Shown: one piece after another, positions 8,090-17,254 of the stretch | Layout: the number at the start of each line of letters is the position of its first letter | Position numbering within the stretch: position 1 is the stretch's first letter | Source of the DNA: Bacillota bacterium | GTDB lineage: Bacteria > Bacillota > Clostridia > Acetivibrionales > DSM-1351 | Length of the DNA: 64,000 bases | Direction of reading: 5' to 3' | NCBI GenBank assembly: GCA_023441625.1 | Contig: JAEZOA010000023.1 | Span: 24,449 to 88,448 of the forward strand | Program-made: the position numbers and the translations under genes | The notes under the pieces: generated by a model | What the model was told of the DNA's origin: nothing | The model's input: the letters and a program-made list of their open reading frames with translations, nothing else | Database searches by the model: none

Positions 8090-9484
8090 TTAAAATACAT
8101 TCTTAATAACATCTTGAAGGGATTTTAGTTCTATCACTTTTATATTTTTTACATCCAAAGAACGCATTAAAGCATTCTTTGCCACATAAACCCGTTTAAA
8201 ACCCCTTCTATCAAGTTCTCTAATTCGGAGTTCTAATGAAGGTACCTTCTTTAGTTCACCTGTTAGTCCCACATCAGAAATGAAAGCAGTGTCATTTGGT
8301 ATTTCTTTATCAAAGACTGAAGACACAATGCTCATAATAATTGATAAATTAACTGCTGGTTCCTTAAACTTCAAGCCACCAGTAGTTTTTATAACCACAT
8401 CCTTATCAAATAGTGATATTTTCCCTCTTTGTTCAAGTATTGAAATAAGTGTACTAAGCTGTTCCCGTCGTATACACTCGCCAATTCTTGATGGATAAGG
8501 GGTAAACGTCTTTGAAACCAAGCTTTCTATCTCTACAATGATAGGTCTGGAACCATCCTTTACAACTGTTAAAGCACATCCTGAAACCCTTTCGTCTTGC
8601 TCCCTGTATGTCATAAAAAACTCAGAGGGATTGTCAATTGACACAAGCCCACCTTCAGTCATAGAGAAATATCCTCTTTCCCAAGTACTCCCAAATCTAT
8701 TTTTAGAAACAGAAAGTCCACGGAGTTCTTCTTCATTATCTCCATCCAAAATCAGAACTGCGTCCACGAGGTGCTCAAGAGCACGTAACCCTGCAATTTC
8801 TTCACTCTTATTCATCTGTCCAACTAGGAAAACTGCCCTTGGTTTTACTGGATCTTTTGCTAGCTTGAGCAATTCATTTGCACACTCCATAGTTTGTGTC
8901 GGCGAGCCAGCTCTCGAACCTGGAAACCCTTCCAATACAAAGGTTTGTATACTATCTACAATTACTAAATCAGGGTCAATCTGGGTTACAACCTCAAGAA
9001 CATTGTCCATACTATTATCAGAATAGACCCATACACCAGTTTCTATTTTCTCAAAAAGCCTGTCAGCTCTACTTTTTATTTGACTCTCACTTTCTTCACC
9101 AGAAGCGTATAGAACTTTAAGCCCCCTAGCCGCAACATCAGCCGCCACCTGCAGAAGAAGTGTTGATTTTCCTGCTCCAGGCTTTGCAGTAATTATGGTA
9201 ATAGAGTCCCTAACTATTCCTCCACCCATCACTCTGTTAAACTCATTTATTCCAGTCACTATTCTATCGCTGTTAGTAGCTTGAATTTCTGTTAGCCTAG
9301 CAATTTTTTTAACTTTTCGTGTGGAAGCAGATTTATTTTTTTTGGCCTCCACAGTTACCTCCTCTAATGTGTTCCAATTACTGCACTCAGGACAACAACC
9401 GACCCATTTAGAAGACTCATAACCGCAATTTTTACACTTAAAAGCAATCTTATACTTTATAGTAATCAACTCCTTCAACGTCAC
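8090..9484 (-). CDS. radA: DNA repair protein RadA
   Basis: RadA is a RecA-like ATPase that assists branch migration in recombination. The order is: N-terminal C4 zinc finger (CKNCGYESSKWVGCCPEC), RecA-like core with Walker A (AKPGAGKST) and the RadA-specific KNRFGST motif, and a C-terminal Lon-protease-like domain (FISDVGLTGELKKVPSLELRIREL). The start is unclear. The open frame permits GTG at 9484, but that codon has no RBS. The only good RBS, AAGGAG (9470-9475), lies inside the frame and points to ATT 9466 or ATA 9460, the latter giving a start that fits the family (then KYKIAFKC). The coordinates given are the longest canonical choice. Confidence 0.93.
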   Translation of the reverse strand: MTLKELITIKYKIAFKCKNCGYESSKWVGCCPECSNWNTLEEVTVEAKKNKSASTRKVKKIARLTEIQATNSDRIVTGINEFNRVMGGGIVRDSITIITAKPGAGKSTLLLQVAADVAARGLKVLYASGEESESQIKSRADRLFEKIETGVWVYSDNSMDNVLEVVTQIDPDLVIVDSIQTFVLEGFPGSRAGSPTQTMECANELLKLAKDPVKPRAVFLVGQMNKSEEIAGLRALEHLVDAVLILDGDNEEELRGLSVSKNRFGSTWERGYFSMTEGGLVSIDNPSEFFMTYREQDERVSGCALTVVKDGSRPIIVEIESLVSKTFTPYPSRIGECIRREQLSTLISILEQRGKISLFDKDVVIKTTGGLKFKEPAVNLSIIMSIVSSVFDKEIPNDTAFISDVGLTGELKKVPSLELRIRELDRRGFKRVYVAKNALMRSLDVKNIKVIELKSLQDVIKNVF

Positions 9485-9627
9485 AACACATAATCATTAT
9501 ACTATTCATATACTATATTAAAAAATGATTTTTAAGGGAGAATACAATGGTATCAAAACTTAAAAAAATGGTATTTTATCTTTATTTAATCATCAACCAT
9601 GGCATAAGCTTATCTACAATTATGAAC

Positions 9628-11562
9628 TCAAAGCACTCCAGCATTGATAAGCTCTGACAATACATGTACATACATTGCATGAGACCAGGTAAGGGGTATA
9701 ACCCAATCAGGCCTGCCTGTATCTTTATTTATCTGCTCTGGCAATAATCCCAGTTCAGTTTTACCATTAGCTGCCCAATACAAATATTCCTTAGCCTTTG
9801 AATAATTTCCCGTCTTAGCATGGTACAGTGCAACCCACAACGTTGTTAGTATCCAGGGGTTGCCACCAATATATGTGTCATTTTCATATCGCTTTATACC
9901 ACCAACTCCTGATGAGGTTAATACCTGCTCAATCAGTGAGACAGTATCCTTTATCATAGGGTCATTTGCATCAAAAACCTCAAATGGAATACTCAGTCCA
10001 ATTAAGCTTACATCAACTATCCAATCCTCCAAAGTGACATCTCTCTTGTAACCTTTTGCGTTTACTTCAATTATTGTTGTATTTTGAGAGGGTTCCTCTC
10101 CCCACCCATTAAGCTTTACTCTAATGCTTCTTATAAATCGTCTATAGTCTTCCTTCCAAAAGCACTTTACAATTGCTTGCTTAATTTTATCTGCTACATC
10201 GTTCCATTTCTGATAGTATTCATTTGACTTACCCAATATTCTTGCAATTTCAGAAGCTGAATGAAGTCCTGCATACACCGCTGCCGAGGAATAAGCATGC
10301 TCCCCAAAACGCTCCTCCCACAAATCAAAGCTAGGTTTTGGTAATCCTGTTCCCTCGTCAATAAAGCTAATAAGAAAATTAGCTCCAGCCTCTACACTGG
10401 CCCAAACAGAATTGAGGAACTCTATTTTCTTAATATAATTATAGTGATTAAGCATACCCCATAATATAGTTCCTGTTTCGTCAATTTGCAATCCCCAGCA
10501 AGGGCCTAAGTTTCCGTCCATATGAAATCTTTGCTGCCAACTCCCATCCTCGTCCTGCACACTTACAGCCCATTTATAAAAATTGTCAACACAGTCATTT
10601 AGCCCAACGATATCTAATGCACCTGTTATAAATGCAGCATCTCTTCCCCAACAGTAAGCATATCTGCCACACCTAGTAAAATATTCGTCCATTTCAGGTG
10701 CTGCTAAAAGGCCTCCACTTTTCTTATCATACATAAGTCTAAAAACCAGTAAAGACCTTTTATACAAATCATCTAGGACTTCTCTCCCTGTTTCAATTGG
10801 TTTTACACAGTTTAAAAAGTCCTTCCAATACTGCTCTGTTTCCTCAAACATTTTTTCTGCACCAATTGCTCTTACTTCTCTAATTAAGCCTTTAGCTTCC
10901 TTTAAAGTTTTACTGGCGCACACATATATATTAAAATATTTCTTTTCATTTTTATCAAAAATTCCTAGCTCCCATGCCACTGCAGCATCCTTCATCATTC
11001 CTATATCATCCTTACCAAAAAGGTTGTTACTAATAGCAGCATCATGTGAATTGTTGCCTATTTGGAACCCAGCAGCAGGAATATCAGAGCAAATAGCTAC
11101 ATAATTGTTACTTCTATAATGGATCAAACCCTCATTGGCAAAGTCAAACAGCGACCCTACCACATCAGTATCTGCATTGGTTGCTGCCGAAAATGTAACA
11201 AAGCCAAGCTCTCTTTTCTCTGGTAATGTGTTTTGTATTTCAATTCTTCTGACAAGCACATCCTTATGTGGATGAACAAAGTCGTAAAGTACAACTTTAT
11301 ATCCATTAAATTCATTTATTATTGTGCTCTTAACTATATTTGTATCTTGCAAATATTCCTGTTGATGTTGACAGCGCTGGTCATTTAACCACACTGTGCT
11401 TCCATTAATATTTTTTATAAAAATGCCACAAAGCATTTTGTCAAATTGCTGTAAATAATCTATATTTGGCCAGAATAATCTAAGCAGCTCAGATTTATCA
11501 CTCAAGCAAACAAGCATGGATGAATTACCTGTAATGGCGTTATTGTAATAGGATTTTTGCAT
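9628..11562 (-). CDS. GH15-family glucoamylase/glucodextranase-like glycoside hydrolase
   Basis: A 644-residue cytoplasmic protein (no signal peptide). The N-terminal beta-sandwich domain covers about 1-270 and the C-terminal (alpha/alpha)6 barrel about 290-640. Catalytic-region motifs are visible: GRYAYCWGRDAAFITGAL, FDLWEERFGEHAYSSAAVYAGL with the presumed acid Glu, and GLLPEQINKDTGRPDWVIPLTWSHAM with the presumed base Glu. Bacterial GH15 enzymes release glucose from alpha-glucans or oligosaccharides; the intracellular location suggests use on imported maltodextrins, glycogen or trehalose-like substrates. ATG 11562 has GGAGG 7 nt upstream; 18 further upstream codons are possible but unlikely. 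Monocistronic. Confidence 0.88.
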   Translation of the reverse strand: MQKSYYNNAITGNSSMLVCLSDKSELLRLFWPNIDYLQQFDKMLCGIFIKNINGSTVWLNDQRCQHQQEYLQDTNIVKSTIINEFNGYKVVLYDFVHPHKDVLVRRIEIQNTLPEKRELGFVTFSAATNADTDVVGSLFDFANEGLIHYRSNNYVAICSDIPAAGFQIGNNSHDAAISNNLFGKDDIGMMKDAAVAWELGIFDKNEKKYFNIYVCASKTLKEAKGLIREVRAIGAEKMFEETEQYWKDFLNCVKPIETGREVLDDLYKRSLLVFRLMYDKKSGGLLAAPEMDEYFTRCGRYAYCWGRDAAFITGALDIVGLNDCVDNFYKWAVSVQDEDGSWQQRFHMDGNLGPCWGLQIDETGTILWGMLNHYNYIKKIEFLNSVWASVEAGANFLISFIDEGTGLPKPSFDLWEERFGEHAYSSAAVYAGLHSASEIARILGKSNEYYQKWNDVADKIKQAIVKCFWKEDYRRFIRSIRVKLNGWGEEPSQNTTIIEVNAKGYKRDVTLEDWIVDVSLIGLSIPFEVFDANDPMIKDTVSLIEQVLTSSGVGGIKRYENDTYIGGNPWILTTLWVALYHAKTGNYSKAKEYLYWAANGKTELGLLPEQINKDTGRPDWVIPLTWSHAMYVHVLSELINAGVL

Positions 11563-11772
11563 AATTATGCCTCCATGAAGCCTCGTACTTATGCTAAATA
11601 AGTGAGGTTTCCCCAATCATTCCTCAAAAACAGAGGTAAATTCATTATAACATATAAAAAAATAAAGAATACGCAGTTCATATGTAAATATTTTTTACTT
11701 TTTTGAACATACTAAACAGAGTTCTTAGATTTGGTGGGAGTTCTTGATTTCAGGAATTAGCTGGAGGATTTC

Positions 11773-13029
11773 ATGCATATTTTAAACTATGTTAGTTTTT
11801 ACTTAAGTGAACTTATTCAGATATTTATATTTATCGCTGGCTGTTATTTTTTTGGAATATCAATATTTGGATGGATAAAGAGAAAAGAAAAATCGTCAAA
11901 GGAAACAGCTCCAGAAAAGCGCTTTGCACTAATTGTTGCCGCTCATAATGAAGAGTTAGTCATAAGCCATATCTTAGATAGTCTTTTCAAACTCTGCTAC
12001 CCTAGTAATTTATATGATGTCTTTGTAATTGCAGATAACTGTACTGACAAAACTGCTGAAATAGCAAAAGAGCATGGTGCAAAGGTATATATCCGAGAAA
12101 ATGATATCCATAAAGGAAAAGGACATGCATTAGAATGGATGTTCAATAGGATATTTGAAATGGACCAACATTATGATGCTATTGCTATTTTTGATGCAGA
12201 TAATCTGGTGTCTCCAAATTTCCTTTCAGAAATGAATAATCAGTTATGCAAAGGCCACAAGGTTGTTCAAGGCTATATTGACAGTAAAAACCCCTATGAC
12301 AGCTGGATTACCTGTTCTTATTCCATTGCCTTTTGGCTCTCAAATAGAATCTTTCAACTTCCGAGATACTATCTTAATTTAAGTTGCAGCCTATGCGGCA
12401 CAGGATTTTGCATTGATACCTCTGTGTTAAAAGAGCTTAAATGGGGAGCTACCTGCTTGACAGAGGATCTTGAATATACAATGAAGCTTGCACTAAATGG
12501 AATAAAGATCTCATGGGCACACAATGCCATAGTATATGATGAAAAACCCTTGACTTTATTACAATCATGGAAGCAGCGTAAACGCTGGATGAAGGGTCAT
12601 GCTGATTGCGCAAGTAAATATTTAGGTCCGTTATTCAAGCAGGCATTTTCAAAAGGTGATTTGATATCACTTGACTGCGCTTTATATCTGTTTCAGCCAA
12701 TCAGGTTTATATTTATTGGCCTAATGACAGTAATTATGTGGATTCAAACGGTATACCCAGTGTTTCCTATTTTTAGTATCCAATATGTTTTTCCCGTACA
12801 AGTGTGGTACTTAATGGGATTGTTTGAAATGCTCTATGGCCCATTAGTAATATTAGCCGAAAAGAAATTTAGCTTTAAGGTACTTTTGGGCTTTGTTATT
12901 TACCCCTTTTACTGTCTTACCTGGGTACCTATTACTATTCAGGGCTTTTTGGAAAAAGACAACAAGGAGTGGAATCACACTCTTCATACCAGGCAATTAA
13001 GTATTAGCGATGTAGAAAACGGGAATTAG
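11773..13029 (+). CDS. Membrane processive family-2 glycosyltransferase
   Basis: A 418-residue integral membrane enzyme. An N-terminal helix (about 5-32) precedes a cytoplasmic GT-A domain with AAHNEE, IADNCTDKT, FDADN (DxD), the TEDLEYT acceptor motif, and QRKRWMKGH (Q/RxxRW). Three or four C-terminal helices (about 295-395) follow. This architecture belongs to cellulose/hyaluronan/poly-GlcNAc synthase-like enzymes, so it probably makes or extends an extracellular polysaccharide. No BcsB- or PgaB-like partner is adjacent, and the polymer cannot be named. The RBS GGAGG lies before ATG 11773. Confidence 0.85.
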   Translation: MHILNYVSFYLSELIQIFIFIAGCYFFGISIFGWIKRKEKSSKETAPEKRFALIVAAHNEELVISHILDSLFKLCYPSNLYDVFVIADNCTDKTAEIAKEHGAKVYIRENDIHKGKGHALEWMFNRIFEMDQHYDAIAIFDADNLVSPNFLSEMNNQLCKGHKVVQGYIDSKNPYDSWITCSYSIAFWLSNRIFQLPRYYLNLSCSLCGTGFCIDTSVLKELKWGATCLTEDLEYTMKLALNGIKISWAHNAIVYDEKPLTLLQSWKQRKRWMKGHADCASKYLGPLFKQAFSKGDLISLDCALYLFQPIRFIFIGLMTVIMWIQTVYPVFPIFSIQYVFPVQVWYLMGLFEMLYGPLVILAEKKFSFKVLLGFVIYPFYCLTWVPITIQGFLEKDNKEWNHTLHTRQLSISDVENGN

Positions 13030-13036
13030 TGAAACT

Positions 13037-13126
13037 AAAGAGTCTGTTTCAAAACTATATCATATACAATGTGATTTGAAGTTTATGTTTTTTGTATATT
13101 ATAATTAGTTTTTTGACAGACTCTTT
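13037..13126. repeat. Family B element 3: diverged 90-bp palindrome
   Basis: AAAGAGTCTGTTTCAAAACTA (arm 13037-13057) pairs with its near-complement at 13106-13126. The left end, GTCTGTTTCAAAAC then ATATACAAT, resembles the end of element 1. It starts 8 bp after the GT2 stop codon and lies between convergent genes, so it can act as a bidirectional terminator. Confidence 0.6.
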
Positions 13127-13176
13127 GAATTATATTTCTTTTAAAACAGTGCCAGCTGTTATAGAAAACCAGCTAT

Positions 13177-13416
13177 TTATTTTATTGACTCCGCAATCTT
13201 TATTAGATCACTTTTGCTAATCTCTCCACCTCGGAGTCCATAAAATACTCCATTATTTTCCCAGTTAATGTTTTTATCATCACTTATTACAGCATCTACA
13301 TTATTAATTTTAACCTTTTCTATATCACCATCTGTTGAAAATATATATCCCGTTTCATCATCAGCAAATCTTTGCTTCAAAAAAATGTATTTTTCTGTTG
13401 CCTCATTTGTGGTCAA
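13177..13416 (-). pseudogene. Fragment of a DUF4367-type protein
   Basis: A 79-codon open frame whose C-terminal half (NNGVFYGLRGGEISKSDLIKIAESIK) looks like the end of the DUF4367 domain, normally found at the C-terminus of longer membrane-anchored proteins. The only start is TTG with no ribosome binding site, and the N-terminal part of the domain and the anchor are missing. I read it as a truncated gene. The assignment to DUF4367 comes from memory of the motif. Confidence 0.5.
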
Positions 13417-13482
13417 CTAAATTTTTTAAAATAAAACAAAGAGAATAAAATAAGCCAGGCAGTGGCAGAAGGTGTGAAATAA

Positions 13483-13812
13483 TGGAAACACAGCGGATTT
13501 CATATATACAGCGGTGAGCCTGTAACTACATACGACGAAGAAACAATAAAGAAAATACTAATACACCTAAAGCTTTGGAAATATGAGCACGGGCCGCCCA
13601 TAAAGGACTCTGCAGTTAAAGTAACTGAAATTTCAGAATCAGTATTGTATCCCGCTGCAATGAAAAAAACAGCAGCAAGAGCTGGCAGCGAAAATCAAAT
13701 ATCCTATCACAGAAGCTATGAACAGTGGGAGAAACCACACAGCTCTTTAAACCATGAGAATACTGCTGAGGAATATATGCCGGACACAAATTCTTATGAC
13801 AATTCACCTTAA
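13483..13812 (+). pseudogene. Open frame without start: remnant of an unidentified gene
   Basis: A 109-codon open frame preceded by an in-frame TAA and lacking a start codon with RBS. It contains HSGFHIYSGEPVTTYDEET, KLWKYEHGPP and EQWEKPHSSLNHENTAEEYM, which look like real protein sequence. It is locally richer in G+C (for example CACGGGCCGCCC) than its neighbours. I cannot assign a family. Together with the DUF4367 fragment it marks a decayed, possibly transferred segment at 13.2-13.8 kb. Confidence 0.4.
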
Positions 13813-13885
13813 AGTGATTCGGACTTCCAATCCCCATACGAGGATCATATCCCTTATAAATATTGTAATTCATATTTTATTTATT

Positions 13886-14584
13886 TCATTCATAAATAAA
13901 GTTATTGACATATTTATCTATTGCGCGCTCGATAAGGTTTTTGGTTAATTGTTCCGTAAAAGTCGGTTGTCCATAAGCACCCCATTGTTTTTGGATATTT
14001 CCGTTGACTTTACTAAAATCCGAATTGTTTACTGTAAATGACTTTGATAAATCAATACCTAGTTTAGAAAGTAAAGGTGCAATCCTGTTCTGCTGAACTT
14101 CATCAAAAAACATTGAACCTGTTTGTCCGTTAGCAAAACGGATAAATGTATTCAATGCACCTGCAATATCTGAAACTTCCTTCATTCTGTTTGGGTCATA
14201 GGCCTCGTTTTTACATTTTGGTAAAACTGCATTCTCTGTAATTTCTAAATAGTACCCATCGCCTAAATCGAACGTATCTCCTGGAACAAAAGACACAGAA
14301 TTTTGAGTGCTGTTAAGGGCATTTCTTGATGTGAAGTTGAAATTTTCATTAATTCTATGATTGTTAACTAATTCCTCCGGCGTAACTTCAAATACAAAAT
14401 TCCTTACAGCAGTAATATTATTGTTTGAAAAAAAATCACTAATCTGTTTCTTTTTCAATGGTTCAGTTTGATAATTTTCATAGAAAGAATCAAAATCTTC
14501 ATTAGAGATATTTGAATGTTTTGTAAACAAAATCCTCATCGAGTTATAATTGTCCAATGAACCATAGTTTGAATTAACTTGCAT
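13886..14584 (-). CDS. Hypothetical protein
   Basis: A 232-residue soluble protein starting MQVNSNYGSLDNYNSM at ATG 14584, with GGAGG 11 nt upstream. It is polar, with many Asn residues, no signal peptide and no membrane helix. The middle part (SFVPGDTFDLGDGYYLEI) looks like beta-strands; the C-terminal part contains ALNTFIRFANGQTGSMFFDEVQ and a helical end. I do not recognise the family. It is monocistronic between the remnant area and the clpC terminator. Confidence 0.65.
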   Translation of the reverse strand: MQVNSNYGSLDNYNSMRILFTKHSNISNEDFDSFYENYQTEPLKKKQISDFFSNNNITAVRNFVFEVTPEELVNNHRINENFNFTSRNALNSTQNSVSFVPGDTFDLGDGYYLEITENAVLPKCKNEAYDPNRMKEVSDIAGALNTFIRFANGQTGSMFFDEVQQNRIAPLLSKLGIDLSKSFTVNNSDFSKVNGNIQKQWGAYGQPTFTEQLTKNLIERAIDKYVNNFIYE

Positions 14585-14740
14585 GTGATAACACACCTCC
14601 CGTATACGGTACAATAATTTTTAGGTGACTTGGCATAAAATTATTATACTTTTCTTTAATAAGATATCGGCTAAATAAATACTTTAACTTAACTCTATTT
14701 TCCAAAAAGAAACATCGGCTGAATATAATGTAAATAAACG

Positions 14741-14785
14741 AAACCGAGACCCCATTCCATTATTGGTAATGTAAGGTCTCGGTTT
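14741..14785. terminator. Terminator after clpC
   Basis: AAACCGAGACC (14741-14751) pairs with GGTCTCGGTTT (14775-14785); the loop is 23 nt. It lies 19 bp beyond the clpC stop codon and ends the ctsR operon. Confidence 0.75.
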
Positions 14786-14803
14786 TTAATTTCATAATCT
14801 TGT

Positions 14804-17239
14804 TTACACTTTCTTATTCACAACAACCTTTTCTCCATCCATTTCAATTTTGATACTATCCCCTGCTTTGATTTTGCCCTCTAGCATTTCTTCGGCAAGC
14901 TTATCTTCAATCAAGCTCTGAATAGCACGTCTTAGAGGTCTAGCTCCAAATATCGGATCATAGCCCTTTTTAGCAAGATGAGCCATAGTCTCTTCGCTAA
15001 CTTCCATATCTATTTCATTTTGTTTAAGTCTCTTTATTAACACGTCAAGCATTAGTCCAACAATTTGTTTTATATTGTCCTCTGTTAGTGGGTGGAATAC
15101 GATTATATCATCAATTCTGTTAAGGAACTCAGGTCTGAACGTTTTCTTTAGTTCACCCATTACATTCCCCTTCATGTCCTCATAGCTTTTAGCACTCTCA
15201 TCCCTAGCAGTAGAAAAACCAAGTCGTTTAGGCTCTGTAATAGTTCTTGCACCAACATTTGAAGTCATTATTATAATAGTATTTCTGAAATCCACTACTC
15301 TGCCTTGTGAATCAGTAAGCCTTCCATCCTCAAGTATCTGAAGTAAAATATTAAATATATCTGGGTGAGCCTTTTCAATCTCATCAAATAATAGCACAGA
15401 ATAAGGCCTTCTTCTTACCTTCTCAGTTAACTGTCCACCTTCATCATAGCCTACATATCCTGGAGGTGAGCCAACCAGCTTAGACACACTATGCTTCTCC
15501 ATAAATTCAGACATATCAACTCTAATGAGTGATTTTTCATCTCCAAACATGGCCTCAGATAATGCTTTACAGAGCTCAGTTTTTCCAACACCTGTTGGTC
15601 CTAAGAATATGAAGGAACCCACTGGTCGTTTTGGATCCTTTAGCCCTATTCTACCCCTTCTAATAGCCTTTGATATTGACTTAACAGCTTCATCCTGTCC
15701 AATAACGCGGTTGTGAAGGGTATCCTCCATTTTTAATAAGCGTTCAGATTCCTCTTCTGCCAACTTCTTAACAGGTATCCCAGTCCAGCTGGCAACAATG
15801 TCTGCAATTTCATCTGATGTTACAGTGTCTGTCGTTGTTTGATTTTTTTGGTGCCATTCATCCCTGATTTTTTCCACTTCATTTTTAAGCTTTTGCTCTT
15901 CATCCCTAATCTTTGCAGCTTTTTCAAACTCTTGATGGCGAATAGCATCCTCTTTTTCTTTCTCAAGCCTTTCTACTTTTTCATCCATGCTTTTTACATC
16001 CGGTGGAGTAGTAAAGGATTTTAATCTAACTCTTGAAGCAGCCTCATCCACTAGGTCAAGGGCCTTATCAGGAAGAAATCTATCGGTAATATATCTATCA
16101 CTGAGCTTAACTGCCGCCTCTAATGCTTCGTCAGTTATTTTAACTCTATGATGTGCTTCATACTTATCTCGAACACCCTTCAATATCTCAACCGCTTCTT
16201 CCTTTGAAGGCTCACCAACTGTAATTGGCTGGAATCTTCTCTCTAAAGCAGCGTCCTTCTCAATGTGCTTTCTATATTCATTTAATGTAGTAGCTCCGAT
16301 AACTTGTATTTCGCCTCTGGCAAGTGATGGCTTTAAAATATTTGAAGCATCAATTGCACCCTCTGCAGCGCCGGCACCAACAATTGTATGCAGCTCGTCA
16401 ATAAATAAAATTATATTTCCTGCTTTTCGCATTTCTTCCATTGCCTTTTTGAGTCTATCCTCAAACTCTCCTCTATATTTAGCACCTGCCACCATAGAAG
16501 AAATATCTAATGTTACTACCCTCTTATCATTTAATATCTCAGGTATATTTCCCTCAACAATTTTTTGGGCGAGACCTTCTGCTATTGCAGTCTTACCTAC
16601 ACCAGGTTCACCTATAAGACAAGGGTTATTTTTAGTCCTTCTACTTAAGATTTGTATGATTCTCTCTATTTCAGTATCTCGCCCAATAACTGGGTCAACC
16701 TTTCCATCTCTAGCCATTTCAGTTAAATCTCTGCCAAACTGGTTCAAGGTAGGTGTGTTAGAATTTGAGCTGCTGCTTTTAGGTGCTCCTGTTGAACCAG
16801 GTGTTTCCTCATTTAAAACCTTAACAAGCTCTGATAATAATTTCTGCGGATCAACTCCCAAATCCATCAAAATTCTAACAGCAACACTCTCCCCTTCCTT
16901 CATTATTCCTAGTAGTAAGTGCTCAGTTCCAATGTAGCTTTGCCCCATTCTTCTAGCCTCTTTGAAAGCAAGTTCCAGTACCCTCTTTGTCCTTGGAGTA
17001 AATCCAACAGGTGACTCACCAGCCGAATCACCTTTGCCTATCAGCTCATCAATTTCCTTTAAAATTTTTTCTTCAGTTATTCCCTGTGCCTGAAGTACTC
17101 TAGCAGCTACTCCAGTTCCTTCCTTAACAAGACCTAAGAGAATATGTTCAGTACCCACATAATTATGTCCTAGGTCAATAGCACTCTGTTGAGAAAATGC
17201 TATCGCTTTTTCTGCTTTTTCTGTAAAACGTTGATACAT
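14804..17239 (-). CDS. clpC: ATP-dependent Clp protease ATPase subunit ClpC
   Basis: Hsp100 unfoldase that feeds substrates, including McsB-arginylphosphorylated proteins, to ClpP. Its 811 residues are usual for ClpC. Order: two Clp-N repeats (about 1-145), AAA+ domain 1 with Walker A GEPGVGKTA and DELHTIVGAGAAEG, a coiled-coil middle part with a UVR-like EKEDAIRHQEFEKAAKIRDEE, AAA+ domain 2 with GPTGVGKTE, LLFDEIEKAHPD and the sensor-2 GARPLRRAIQ. The RBS AGAGGTGA lies before ATG. Last gene of the ctsR-mcsA-mcsB-clpC operon, 15 bp after mcsB, controlled by CtsR. Confidence 0.97.
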   Translation of the reverse strand: MYQRFTEKAEKAIAFSQQSAIDLGHNYVGTEHILLGLVKEGTGVAARVLQAQGITEEKILKEIDELIGKGDSAGESPVGFTPRTKRVLELAFKEARRMGQSYIGTEHLLLGIMKEGESVAVRILMDLGVDPQKLLSELVKVLNEETPGSTGAPKSSSSNSNTPTLNQFGRDLTEMARDGKVDPVIGRDTEIERIIQILSRRTKNNPCLIGEPGVGKTAIAEGLAQKIVEGNIPEILNDKRVVTLDISSMVAGAKYRGEFEDRLKKAMEEMRKAGNIILFIDELHTIVGAGAAEGAIDASNILKPSLARGEIQVIGATTLNEYRKHIEKDAALERRFQPITVGEPSKEEAVEILKGVRDKYEAHHRVKITDEALEAAVKLSDRYITDRFLPDKALDLVDEAASRVRLKSFTTPPDVKSMDEKVERLEKEKEDAIRHQEFEKAAKIRDEEQKLKNEVEKIRDEWHQKNQTTTDTVTSDEIADIVASWTGIPVKKLAEEESERLLKMEDTLHNRVIGQDEAVKSISKAIRRGRIGLKDPKRPVGSFIFLGPTGVGKTELCKALSEAMFGDEKSLIRVDMSEFMEKHSVSKLVGSPPGYVGYDEGGQLTEKVRRRPYSVLLFDEIEKAHPDIFNILLQILEDGRLTDSQGRVVDFRNTIIIMTSNVGARTITEPKRLGFSTARDESAKSYEDMKGNVMGELKKTFRPEFLNRIDDIIVFHPLTEDNIKQIVGLMLDVLIKRLKQNEIDMEVSEETMAHLAKKGYDPIFGARPLRRAIQSLIEDKLAEEMLEGKIKAGDSIKIEMDGEKVVVNKKV

Positions 17240-17254
17240 AATATCACCTCTTCA

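Noticed and set aside
16263..16937. A 224-codon open frame antisense to clpC
   Set aside because: It lies wholly on the opposite strand of a strongly conserved gene, has no RBS and a composition that mirrors clpC codon use.
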